Assembly: GCA_964482205.1 (NCBI GenBank)
Contig: CAYZWI010000008.1
Coordinates: 62,001-126,000 of the forward strand
Reading direction: 5' to 3'
DNA length: 64,000 nucleotides
DNA from: JAZDGX01 sp964482205
GTDB lineage: Bacteria > Eisenbacteria > RBG-16-71-46 > CAIMUX01 > WJJG01
Positions 49,552 to 56,906 of this stretch are shown here, piece by piece; within the stretch, counting starts at the first letter, position 1; each line of letters starts with the position of its first letter. The translations under genes were made by a program, and so were the position numbers. The notes under the pieces were generated by a model. The model worked only from the letters and a program-made list of their open reading frames with translations, was not told the origin of the DNA and searched no databases.

Positions 49552-49570
49552 CGCAGGCTTCCCCGTCAAG
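49552..49570 (-). repeat. 19-bp direct repeat, copy 1
   Basis: Plus strand CGCAGGCTTCCCCGTCAAG, identical at 50390-50408. It overlaps the end of the 43-residue peptide gene; the second copy lies just before the start of the paralog next to it. Confidence 0.85.
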
Positions 49571-49576
49571 GGGAAG
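49558..49576 (-). terminator. Short hairpin over the stop codon of the 43-residue peptide gene
   Basis: CTTCCCC and GGGGAAG form a 7-bp stem with a 5-base loop; the stop codon sits in the loop and stem edge. No T run follows, so termination is uncertain. Confidence 0.4.
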
Positions 49577-49697
49577 TGAGGTCACCCCGGTTGACCGCCA
49601 GGTAGAACGTGTTGTTCCCCTGGGGAAGGGCATGATCGGCATACGCCAGGCCCGGCAGGCAAAGCAATGCCAGACCCAGCAAGATCTTGCGCTTCAT
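49566..49697 (-). CDS. 43-residue exported peptide
   Basis: Not recognised. Frame of 43 codons with a very strong start: AAGGAGG then ATG seven bases later. The first 20 residues are a signal peptide ending LAYA; the mature peptide of about 23 residues begins DHALPQGN and ends DLTSP. It starts nine bases after the stop of the neighbouring paralog, so the two are almost certainly one transcript. Too small for most gene finders. The stop lies within a hairpin, and the sequence just after matches the sequence just upstream of the neighbouring gene. It could be a signalling or toxin-like peptide, or the truncated rest of a larger exported protein. Confidence 0.6.
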   Translation of the reverse strand: MKRKILLGLALLCLPGLAYADHALPQGNNTFYLAVNRGDLTSP

Positions 49698-49706
49698 ATG
49701 CCCTCC

Positions 49707-50369
49707 TTATTGTGGGTTCCGGATCTCGTCGATATGAGACCGCAACAAAACTACACGGTCATCACGACCGTGATAGATCATGAGGAGCTCGGCCGTCACC
49801 TGCGCTACCTGGTTCGACTCAATCACATGACAGCGCGGACGAGACCACTCCCGAGCAGGTTTTGAGATGAAGACAGCGGAGCCTGCAGCCAGCTCCTTCT
49901 CGATTTGCCTACGAAAAAAATGGAGGACCTCTTCCTGCTCTTCCACCGTTATTGCGCGGCGCCCTTCTGACGTCCCCCCCCCCCGAAGGCTGATCAGAGT
50001 AGCGTCACCGTCCCTGAAATAAGCGATGAAATTGCGTGGATTGCGCACCACCAGGCTTTCAACAACCACCGAGCACTGCTCGGCAAATGCCACCGGGTCC
50101 TCACCACGGAGGACAGCCTGCGAAAGATGCCGACCGAAGTTGTCCTTGGTGACCTCTGGCTCAAGGACGTAGGGCACCTCAGGCCCTGGCACAGGAACCT
50201 GCCAGATCGTGAACGACTCTCCGTTTGCTGCAACAGAGAGAGAGCAGCCCTCGACAGTGAAGACAGCCTCCTCCGCAAGAACCATGTTTCCGTAGACAAA
50301 CAGCAAGCCATCAGCATGCACGCCTGCGACTGCAAGCAAGCAAGCCAGAACGCAGAGAGCAGATTTCAT
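49707..50369 (-). CDS. Exported protein of an unknown family, paralog A
   Basis: Not recognised. A 220-residue exported protein; the ATG after GAGGAAG is preferred to ones further upstream because it fits the signal peptide (about 1-19, ending GVHA). An early block VEGCSLSVAANGESF then TIWQVPVPGPEVP aligns in position and pattern with LKVVAETPGGTYLLWELPDPEAP-type sequence of paralog B. The C-terminal 80 residues also follow the same order (a helix with AAGSAVFI, then VTAELLMI, then VVLLRSHIDEIR). Two Cys (in VEGC and EQCSVV) may pair. The codon usage and base composition look less GC-rich than the flanks. Forms an operon with the 43-residue peptide. Confidence 0.7.
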   Translation of the reverse strand: MKSALCVLACLLAVAGVHADGLLFVYGNMVLAEEAVFTVEGCSLSVAANGESFTIWQVPVPGPEVPYVLEPEVTKDNFGRHLSQAVLRGEDPVAFAEQCSVVVESLVVRNPRNFIAYFRDGDATLISLRGGGTSEGRRAITVEEQEEVLHFFRRQIEKELAAGSAVFISKPAREWSRPRCHVIESNQVAQVTAELLMIYHGRDDRVVLLRSHIDEIRNPQ

Positions 50370-50389
50370 GACGTACTTCCTCATTTCTG

Positions 50390-50408
50390 CGCAGGCTTCC
50401 CCGTCAAG
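50390..50408 (-). repeat. 19-bp direct repeat, copy 2
   Basis: Identical to 49552-49570. Together the copies bracket paralog A plus the 43-residue peptide gene (about 840 bases). Confidence 0.85.
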
Positions 50409-50476
50409 AGGCCCATTCATAAGCAGGTGATCTGTGGAAAGAGTCGTGGACAACCATGATTCCTACTCCGACGCTG

Positions 50477-51253
50477 TCATCTCCTGAAGCGCGCGGCGAT
50501 CTCTGGCGTGAGGAAGCGCAGCTCAGCCTTTGGGTCCGCGCGGACGCGCTCGATCTCCTCGAGCACAGCTTCGGCCTTTCCCGGGGCGAAGGAGCGAATC
50601 AGCGGACGGTGCACCCCGCTGAAGACCACGCGACCGCCGTCGCAGAAAATGATGAGAAGTCTTCCATTCTGGAGTGCCTCGATCAGACCACTGCGGTGCC
50701 ACTCGAGCTGCCTGAAGGCGCTGGCTCGTGTCGCCCCGCGCACTTCTTGATCACTGCTAGGCGGGAGATCGCTGCGGGCATGCTGGGTACCGAGCATTGT
50801 CTCCGGGTATGGGTCATCGACCCATTTCCCATCCACGGAGTCACGCCACCAGATCACGTAGTCGTCGAGCATCCGTCCCTCGTACATATCTGGCTCGACC
50901 TTCTTCAGCTCCGGATGGCGGGAAACGACCTCGTTTATGGCCGCGATCTCTGCAGATCTTCCTCCTCGATAGCTGCTGCGGATCGCGGCGTGAAGTTCGT
51001 GGCTAATCGCATGCTTGGTAGCATACTTCTGCGGGACCACCACAGTGTCCGGCGCCTCGGGATCCGGGAGCTCCCATAGCAGGTAGGTTCCGCCGGGAGT
51101 CTCGGCAACCACCTTGAGACTGTCGATGGTCCTGAATGAGACCTCGTCGCTCTGATAGATCTCGCCTTCGATGACCACCGGCGTCGTCTTCGGCCCGTCT
51201 GCTCCTGCACCCCACAAGGCGAGGGCAAAGAGCGTGAGCATGACGGCTCTCAT
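50477..51253 (-). CDS. Exported protein of an unknown family, paralog B
   Basis: Not recognised. A 258-residue exported protein; the ATG follows GGGGAGGAGCG. Signal peptide about 1-18 (ends GAGA). The mature N-terminus begins with a conserved block shared with paralog C: VVIEG, then DSLKVVAETPGGT, then LWELPDP. The centre is acidic/aromatic (YVIWWRD, VDDPYPE); the C-terminal third has a helix, then GRLLIIFCDGGRVVFSG, then LEEIERVRA and FLTPEIAARF. The order of blocks matches paralogs A and C, which implies a common fold, possibly a small beta-sandwich plus helical tail. No catalytic residues are evident. A possible sigma-54 promoter lies about 80-100 bases upstream. Confidence 0.72.
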   Translation of the reverse strand: MRAVMLTLFALALWGAGADGPKTTPVVIEGEIYQSDEVSFRTIDSLKVVAETPGGTYLLWELPDPEAPDTVVVPQKYATKHAISHELHAAIRSSYRGGRSAEIAAINEVVSRHPELKKVEPDMYEGRMLDDYVIWWRDSVDGKWVDDPYPETMLGTQHARSDLPPSSDQEVRGATRASAFRQLEWHRSGLIEALQNGRLLIIFCDGGRVVFSGVHRPLIRSFAPGKAEAVLEEIERVRADPKAELRFLTPEIAARFRR

Positions 51254-51334
51254 CGCTCCTCCCCGGGGCTTTCGCCTCTCTCACGGGAACCACTGACTCC
51301 CAAGCCGCATCTTCCCCAGCCCAAGGCTACGCAC

Positions 51335-51351
51335 TGCAAGTTGCGCACCGG
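51335..51351 (-). promoter_or_regulatory. Possible sigma-54 promoter of paralog B
   Basis: Minus strand CCGGTGCGCAACTTGCA: GG and GC are 10 bases apart and the -12 part (TTGCA) is exact, but the -24 part matches only in GG and a CG. Confidence 0.35.
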
Positions 51352-51523
51352 CCGGCGATCTGAGTCTAGGAGAGGTCGGCTTGGGCTGCCAGCGCCGTTC
51401 CATGTCTTTGGACAAGTGCGGTTGGCCAATCCACGCTTCAGGTGCTCTCGGCAGCTCCTCGTGCGGCCAAGGGACGGGAGACGGGACGTGTCGCATCCAT
51501 GAGACAAGTAGGCCTCAATCGTC

Positions 51524-52231
51524 TCATCGGTCACCCTTCGGTTGGCGGGTGATGGACTCAATCGCTTCAGGTGAGAGGAGACTGACTGAGTCCTGGACTG
51601 TCTTAAGGAATGCGATCTCTCGGAGCACCTTGCTGATGGCAGGACCTCGGAAGATTTGGACTCCGGGCTCCTTCGTACCCCTGCTCCAGAGTACAAGCAG
51701 CGCTCCTTCGTCCATGGCCGAGCAGAGGTCTGCAATGTCCCTCTCCAGGGCCCTGTTGATGGTCTCCCGCGTGGCAGCTCCCGTGCCGGTTCCGAGCGTC
51801 CGTTCAGGAGTCCATATGATTCCTCCGAGCGGGCCATTCCTCCAGAAGATCTCATAAGCATGCGCGTGGTCGTAGGGAACCACCCGCTCGAGCTCATCAT
51901 GCTCATCGACGACCTTCTGGACAGCAGCCTTCTCCGCTTCCCAATTCGTAGAAGAGTCGACCGCGGCAACCAGCAGGTCATAGATGCGTTGACGCCTCAC
52001 CGCCGCCTCGCTAGCGGGAGGCACGGGCGCATCTGGATCAGGAAGTTCCCAGAGCACCAATGTACCCCCGGGCGTTTCAGCAACCATCTTGAGGCTGTCG
52101 ACCACCCGGAGATGGACATCATGGACATCGAAGAGCTTCCCCTCGATCACCACCTTGTTCGGCGGCGTCGAGACCTCTGCTTGCGCTCCAATGGCGCAAA
52201 GGAGCAGGACGATGAAGACTCTGGTTTTCGT
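51524..52231 (-). CDS. Exported protein of an unknown family, paralog C, apparent ACG start
   Basis: Not recognised. A 235-residue protein. The first usual start codon is a GTG inside the conserved block VIEGKLF, which would remove the signal peptide. Reading on upstream in the same frame gives a normal signal peptide (KTRVFIVLLLCAIGAQA), preceded by ACG where ATG should be, with GGAGG five bases before it. So either ACG initiates, the ATG has been lost by mutation, or there is a sequence error. The shared block DSLKMVAETPGGT then LWELPDPDAP makes it a close paralog of B. The C-terminus ends with SLLSPEAIESITRQ, parallel to FLTPEIAARF in B. Lower GC than its surroundings. Confidence 0.6.
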   Translation of the reverse strand, partial: TKTRVFIVLLLCAIGAQAEVSTPPNKVVIEGKLFDVHDVHLRVVDSLKMVAETPGGTLVLWELPDPDAPVPPASEAAVRRQRIYDLLVAAVDSSTNWEAEKAAVQKVVDEHDELERVVPYDHAHAYEIFWRNGPLGGIIWTPERTLGTGTGAATRETINRALERDIADLCSAMDEGALLVLWSRGTKEPGVQIFRGPAISKVLREIAFLKTVQDSVSLLSPEAIESITRQPKGDR

Positions 52232-52295
52232 GTTGACCTCCGAAAGGGCCGGGGCAAGGCCGAACTCCGCAAGCGCCTGCGACCCGATCCCGAAA

Positions 52296-52517
52296 GTGGA
52301 AGGCTACCTGCGCAGCGTCATCTGTGGACACTACAGCTGCTACGGAGTGCCACGCAACGGGCATGCGCTGCGCCTGTTTCGGCATGCGGTGACTTGGCTG
52401 TGGCGGCGCACCCTGCGCCGGTGGAGCCAGAAACACCGGCGGGCACGCCATCTGAGGCGCCGCTTCGAGCGATGGGTTGACCGTTTCATCCGCCGTGAAC
52501 GGACCCATCTCCTCTAG
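52296..52517 (+). pseudogene. Group II intron reverse transcriptase/maturase, C-terminal remnant
   Basis: About 73 codons ending in a stop show the end of group II intron-encoded proteins: CGHYSCYGVPRNGHALRLF, then WLWRRTLRRWSQKH, and a final basic helix. The usual pattern is GHYxYYGVPxN, then xLWxRxLxRRSQ. Reverse transcriptase and thumb regions are absent, and no intron 5' part or domain V hairpin was found beside it. It is therefore the leftover of an intron invasion or of a deletion, close to the paralog cluster and a dispersed repeat. Confidence 0.7.
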
Positions 52518-52681
52518 GGGCCGCCTACAGCTTCGGGTGAGACCCCACCGGCCCCCATTACGATAGGCACATATACTCGGGCGCAAGTGCTAGTACCTTT
52601 GCAGGACGATCAAGAAGGGTCCTGAGTGCTCTGGAGGATCGTGATCGACGCGCATTGCGCCTGATGCCCACGGATCGCGAT
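52518..52681. other. Short non-coding spacer after the maturase remnant
   Basis: No gene or intron domain V found. It is followed directly by the dispersed repeat. Confidence 0.4.
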
Positions 52682-52948
52682 CCACTTCGCTCGAAGAATG
52701 AGGCATGCGCTACTGTGGGAGCCGGGACCGGAAGGCTTCCCGGCGGGGCGTAAGCGAGGCGTGAACGCCCCGGCTTTCAGGAGCTACATCGGTACAACAC
52801 GCCGAGCGTACGAGGCGCGCGCCCCCTGTGCGAACTGTCTTGAGCGCGCGCCATCCCCGCGGAAGCCTTCCGGTCCCGGCGACCATCCTCAACGAACGCT
52901 GCCACATGCTCCGAGTCTTGGGAAAAGCGGGTCCACTGCGCATGGAGC
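52682..52948 (+). repeat. Dispersed intergenic repeat, copy 2 (core 52721-52880)
   Basis: A 160-base core with perfect 20-bp terminal inverted repeats (52721-52740 and 52861-52880), in opposite orientation to the copy at 11379-11634. Both copies fill the gap between convergent coding sequences. Inside, GGGGCG/CGCCCC and GGCGCGCGCC give further pairing. Confidence 0.85.
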
Positions 52949-52962
52949 GCGCAGCGTGGCGG

Positions 52963-53652
52963 TCAGCGCGAGGCCGCGTCGGTGTGGAGCGCGTAGCCCA
53001 CGCCCGCGACGGTGACGAGATGGTCCGGCTGCGAGGGATCGCGCTCGATCTTCTGGCGCAGGCGGTGCACGAGCTGCTTCAAGAGCTGGCGGTCGCCCAT
53101 GCCGCGATAGCCCCACACATGGCTCGTCAAGCGCTCGACGGGCAGCGGATGCCCCTGGTGCGCGAGCAGCACCTGCATCAGGCGGAACTCGAGCCGCGTC
53201 AAGCGGACCGGCGGCTCTCCGCGCACGGCGAGCCCCTGACTCTCCGGATCGAGCACGAAGACGCCTGCGACCATGGGCGCGGGCTTCTCCACTCCCGCGC
53301 GCCGCAGCAGGGCGCGCACGCGGGCGAGGAGCGTGCGCGGGCTGAAGGGCTTGGTGAGATAGTCGTCGGCCCCTTGATCGAGCGCGCGCACCTGGTCCTC
53401 TTCGCTCGATCGCACGGTCAGCATCATCACCGGGACACGGCTTCCGCGCTCGCGAATCCCTTTCAGGACTTCGAGCCCGTTCATGCGCGGCAAGTTGTAA
53501 TCGAGGAGGACGAAGTCGGGCCGCTCGCGTTCGAAGGCGGCGAGCGCGCTCGGCCCATCGGAGGATTCGAGCACGAGGTAGCCCGCCTGCTTGAGCGCGT
53601 AGGAAATCAGCCCGAGCAACTCCATGTCATCGTCGACGACGAGGATCTTCAT
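52963..53652 (-). CDS. OmpR/PhoB-type response regulator
   Basis: Two-domain transcription regulator of 229 residues. The receiver has the acidic pair (DD), phosphorylation site D51 (LLDYNLP), Thr79 and K101 (LTKPF). The winged-helix DNA-binding domain has LTRLEFRLMQVLLAHQG and a typical end (VAGVGYAL). Its start overlaps the stop of the sensor kinase gene by four bases (ATGA), so kinase and regulator are a cognate pair with the kinase first. The regulon cannot be read from sequence. Confidence 0.95.
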   Translation of the reverse strand: MKILVVDDDMELLGLISYALKQAGYLVLESSDGPSALAAFERERPDFVLLDYNLPRMNGLEVLKGIRERGSRVPVMMLTVRSSEEDQVRALDQGADDYLTKPFSPRTLLARVRALLRRAGVEKPAPMVAGVFVLDPESQGLAVRGEPPVRLTRLEFRLMQVLLAHQGHPLPVERLTSHVWGYRGMGDRQLLKQLVHRLRQKIERDPSQPDHLVTVAGVGYALHTDAASR

Positions 53653-55805
53653 GCGCGCGTCGCTCCCTCACTCGACGGCCCCTCGCGCGGCAGGATCACA
53701 TGCATGCGCGTCCCGTTGGCGAGGCTCTCGGCGGTCACGCGGCCACCATGGCGTTCGACGATCGAGCGCACGATGAAGAGCCCCAGGCCCATGCCGCTCG
53801 CCTCCGGCTCTTCCTCGCCCGAGCGCACGAAGCGCTGGAAGATCTCTTCGCCCATGCCCGGCGGAAGGCCGGGGCCCTCGTCCCCCACCCAGATCTCGAT
53901 CTCGCGCTCGGACACCGAGCCCTGCACGGTGATCGTGCTTCCCGAGGGCGCGAATTTGTTCGCGTTCGCGAGCAGATTCACGAAGACCTGCGTGAGCCGC
54001 GGCCCATCCCCGATGACGGTGGGCAGCGGATAGGGCAGATGCACCTGGAGTTTCTGATCGCGCTGCTCGATCAGCGGGGCGATCAGCTCGACCGCCTCCT
54101 CCATCACTTCGTCGAGCGCGACTGTCTGGCGGCGCAGCGATTCCTCGCCCGCCTCGATGCGCGTGCTCTCGAGAAGATTGTCGACGAGACGCGTCAGACG
54201 CAGCGTTCCGCGCTGCACCGAGCAGATCAATTCACGCAGGTCGGCGGGCGGGAGATCGTCGAGGCGATCGAGGAGCAGCTCCAGCGAAGCGAGCTGGGCC
54301 GACAGCGGGGTGCGGAATTCGTGCGAGATGTTCGCAAGCACCGCATCGCGCAAGCGTCGCGAGGTCTCGAGCTCGGTCTCGTCGCGAATCACCTGGAACT
54401 GCAGCGCGCCATCCTCTTTCGACGAGCCCGAGGGCGAGCTGGTCACGATCACCGTGCGCCGCCGTCCATTGGGAAGCAGCAGCTCTTCGGTCGCGCGCGC
54501 GCTACCGCGAAAGCGCGCGTGGAGAATCGGGCAGCTCTCTTCGCACGGGCGCACGCCGCCGGGACCTTGCGGACAGAGCACATCGCCGCAGAACTTTCCG
54601 ATCGCCTCTTCCGGCTCGATGCCGAGGAGCTTCGCCGCCTGGGGATTGATGTAGCGGATGCGCCGCGCGCGCCCCACGCCGAAGACGCCTTCGACGATTC
54701 CGGCAAGCACCGCTTCGGCCTCGGCCTGGCGGCGGGTGAGCTTCGCGGTGTGCGCGAGCAGCCGCTCGCGCATGCCTTCCAGCGCTTCCACCAAGGGCTC
54801 GATCTCGCTCGCTTCATCCGCCTGCACCGGCGAGACGAGATCTCCCGCGCCGATGCGCGTCGCCGCGGCGGTGAGCTGCTCCACGGGACGCGCAATCCGC
54901 CGCCCGAGTCCGATGCCCGCCAAGGCCGCGAGAATCGCGGCTCCCAAAGCGAGGGCGAAGAGCGTTCCGCCGATTCGCGTCAGCGAGGGAGCGGCCATCG
55001 CGGCGGGAAGACGCGCTTCGACCACGCCCGCGACGCGCCCCATCGGTTCGGTCAACGGCGCGATGCCGAGGTAGGCATCGAGCGCGGGCACCTTGGCCGA
55101 TTCCTCGTGCGCCGATTCCAGCACGCGCATGCCCAACCGGCCGCCCGGACGCGCGACGCCGCGCTCCACGATCGCGCGCGGCAGCACGCTGATGCGCATG
55201 CCCGTCTGCTCGCCGGCCGCGCGCAAATAGGCCGCATCGATCTCGACCGCCACGCGCACTCTCGCGCCGGGCACTCCCAACACCGGAACGGACGCGCCCA
55301 GCAGGAGCGGGGCGCGCCCATTCGTATTCGCATCCGCGCTCACGCCTGCGCCGGCGTTGGCGCCCGCGCTGCCGGCGCCGTTCGGGCTCCCGCCTTGCAG
55401 GAACCAGGCGCCCACGGGGCTTCCCGGCATTTCGGCGCCCCACGCATCGGGCCATCCGCACTCGGCCAGCTTCTGGCCGTCGCGAAAGAGGGCGCAACCG
55501 CTCATCGCTTCCCGCTGGCAGAAGCGTTCGAGAAACGCGTTCAGCCCTTCCCGATCGCCGGCGCGCAACAAGTCGGAAAGCGTGGGGCGTTCGGCCAGCA
55601 GGAGCGCGGAAGAGACCAACCGGTCGCCGTGCGCCACGATCGCGCGACCGGCCATCGCGCTCGCCTCGCGCACGCGCGCGAGGGCCTGATCTTCGGCGTG
55701 ATGGCGCAGCAACGCGACGGCCGCCGTTCCCACGATGGCGGTCGCGATCAGGACCGCGGCCACATTCCAGGCCGCGAGCCGCGTGCTCAAATTCCTCCGC
55801 GCCAT
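53649..55805 (-). CDS. Membrane sensor histidine kinase with HAMP and Cys-rich PAS domain
   Basis: Sensor kinase of 718 residues; the ATG follows GGAGAGGC. N-terminal membrane helix (about 9-33), a periplasmic sensor to about residue 280, second helix (about 280-302), HAMP, PAS domain, HisKA with H495 in NISHEFRTP and HATPase (LANANKF, GDEGPGLP, GMGLGLFIV). The PAS domain has four cysteines, in CGDVLCP and CEESCPI, a pattern seen in some redox- or metal-sensing kinases. A Gly/Ala/Asn-rich stretch (about 138-163) of the periplasmic part is probably a flexible loop. Cognate regulator follows at once. Confidence 0.93.
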   Translation of the reverse strand: MARRNLSTRLAAWNVAAVLIATAIVGTAAVALLRHHAEDQALARVREASAMAGRAIVAHGDRLVSSALLLAERPTLSDLLRAGDREGLNAFLERFCQREAMSGCALFRDGQKLAECGWPDAWGAEMPGSPVGAWFLQGGSPNGAGSAGANAGAGVSADANTNGRAPLLLGASVPVLGVPGARVRVAVEIDAAYLRAAGEQTGMRISVLPRAIVERGVARPGGRLGMRVLESAHEESAKVPALDAYLGIAPLTEPMGRVAGVVEARLPAAMAAPSLTRIGGTLFALALGAAILAALAGIGLGRRIARPVEQLTAAATRIGAGDLVSPVQADEASEIEPLVEALEGMRERLLAHTAKLTRRQAEAEAVLAGIVEGVFGVGRARRIRYINPQAAKLLGIEPEEAIGKFCGDVLCPQGPGGVRPCEESCPILHARFRGSARATEELLLPNGRRRTVIVTSSPSGSSKEDGALQFQVIRDETELETSRRLRDAVLANISHEFRTPLSAQLASLELLLDRLDDLPPADLRELICSVQRGTLRLTRLVDNLLESTRIEAGEESLRRQTVALDEVMEEAVELIAPLIEQRDQKLQVHLPYPLPTVIGDGPRLTQVFVNLLANANKFAPSGSTITVQGSVSEREIEIWVGDEGPGLPPGMGEEIFQRFVRSGEEEPEASGMGLGLFIVRSIVERHGGRVTAESLANGTRMHVILPREGPSSEGATRA

Positions 55806-55967
55806 GCCTCTCCGATTCACACTCCCTGGCCGTGAGCAGTGAGTATACCCCTGCCCCGAAAGCGGGCAATCGGGTCGTCGCCCCGCGGGCCCGGAAACCG
55901 GCGACTCATGGGTAAGCCCCGCGACAGCCGGCCGGTTCCCGCCGGCGCGCGCCCGCGCGGGCGGAAC

Positions 55968-56867
55968 TTATCGTCCCTGCTCTCCGCGCGAGACCTTCCA
56001 TTCGATCGCGCCCTTCAGGACCAGCGTGACCAAGGCGAGCAAGGTGAGCAGCGAAGCGACCGCGAAGGCGGCCGAGAACTGGTATTCGTTGTAGAGCATC
56101 TCGACATGCAGCGGCACGGTGGTCGTCAATCCGCGAATGTGGCCGGAGACCACCGAGACCGCGCCGAATTCCCCCACCGAACGGGCCGTGCACAGGATCA
56201 CGCCGTAGAACAAGCCCCAGCGGATCTTCGGCAGGCTCACGCGCAGGAAGGTCTGGAAACCGGTCGCCCCGAGCGTGACCGCCGCCTCCTCCTCCTCGAT
56301 GCCCTGCGAACGCATGAGCGGAATCAGCTCGCGCGCGACGAGCGGCGAGACGACGAAGGCGGTCGCAAGCACGATGCCCGGAAGCGCGAAGATGATCTTG
56401 ATCCCGTGCTCCTGAAGCCACGGCCCGATCCAACCCTGCGCGCCGAAGAGCAGCACGAAGAGCAGGCCCGAGATGACCGGCGAGACGCTGAAGGGCAAGT
56501 CGATCATCGTGACGAGAACATTCTTTCCGCGAAAATCGAACTTCGCCACCGCCCATGCGGCGGCCAGCCCGAAGAGCACCGTGAGGGGCACGGTGATGAG
56601 CGCGGTGATCAGCGTCAAGCGAATGGCCGCGAGAGCGTAGGGTTCGGAGATCGCGGCCAGATACACGCGCCAGCCCGTTTGAAAGGCCTTGAAGAAGACG
56701 AGCATCAACGGCAGGAAGAGGAAGAGACCCAGGAACAGCAGCGCGATCGCGATCAGCGCCCAGCGGATCGGACGCGCCTCGGTGAGGCACTCGGGCCGCG
56801 CGGCGGCCGCCTTCGCCGCGCGCCGGCTCGCGATGCGCACCATCAGGCCTGTCGCTCCTCCCGCCAT
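55968..56867 (-). CDS. cysW: Sulfate ABC transporter permease CysW
   Basis: Inner-membrane permease of 299 residues with about six helices. The EAA loop reads EEAAVTLGATGFQTFLRVSLPKI (the key conserved sequence of ABC permeases that contacts the ATPase). It follows CysT in the sulfate/thiosulfate operon cysA-sbp-cysT-cysW. The ATG used follows GAGGAG; a second Met nine codons in has only a distant ribosome-binding site. Specificity for sulfate rests on the neighbouring binding protein. Confidence 0.92.
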   Translation of the reverse strand: MAGGATGLMVRIASRRAAKAAAARPECLTEARPIRWALIAIALLFLGLFLFLPLMLVFFKAFQTGWRVYLAAISEPYALAAIRLTLITALITVPLTVLFGLAAAWAVAKFDFRGKNVLVTMIDLPFSVSPVISGLLFVLLFGAQGWIGPWLQEHGIKIIFALPGIVLATAFVVSPLVARELIPLMRSQGIEEEEAAVTLGATGFQTFLRVSLPKIRWGLFYGVILCTARSVGEFGAVSVVSGHIRGLTTTVPLHVEMLYNEYQFSAAFAVASLLTLLALVTLVLKGAIEWKVSRGEQGR

Positions 56868-56906
56868 CGCTCGCCTGCGCTCCTCTTCCGCTCGCCGATT
56901 CTCGAG

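Noticed and set aside
52518..52681. Group II intron domain V after the maturase remnant
   Set aside because: No 34-base hairpin of the expected form is present; the intron RNA part seems lost.
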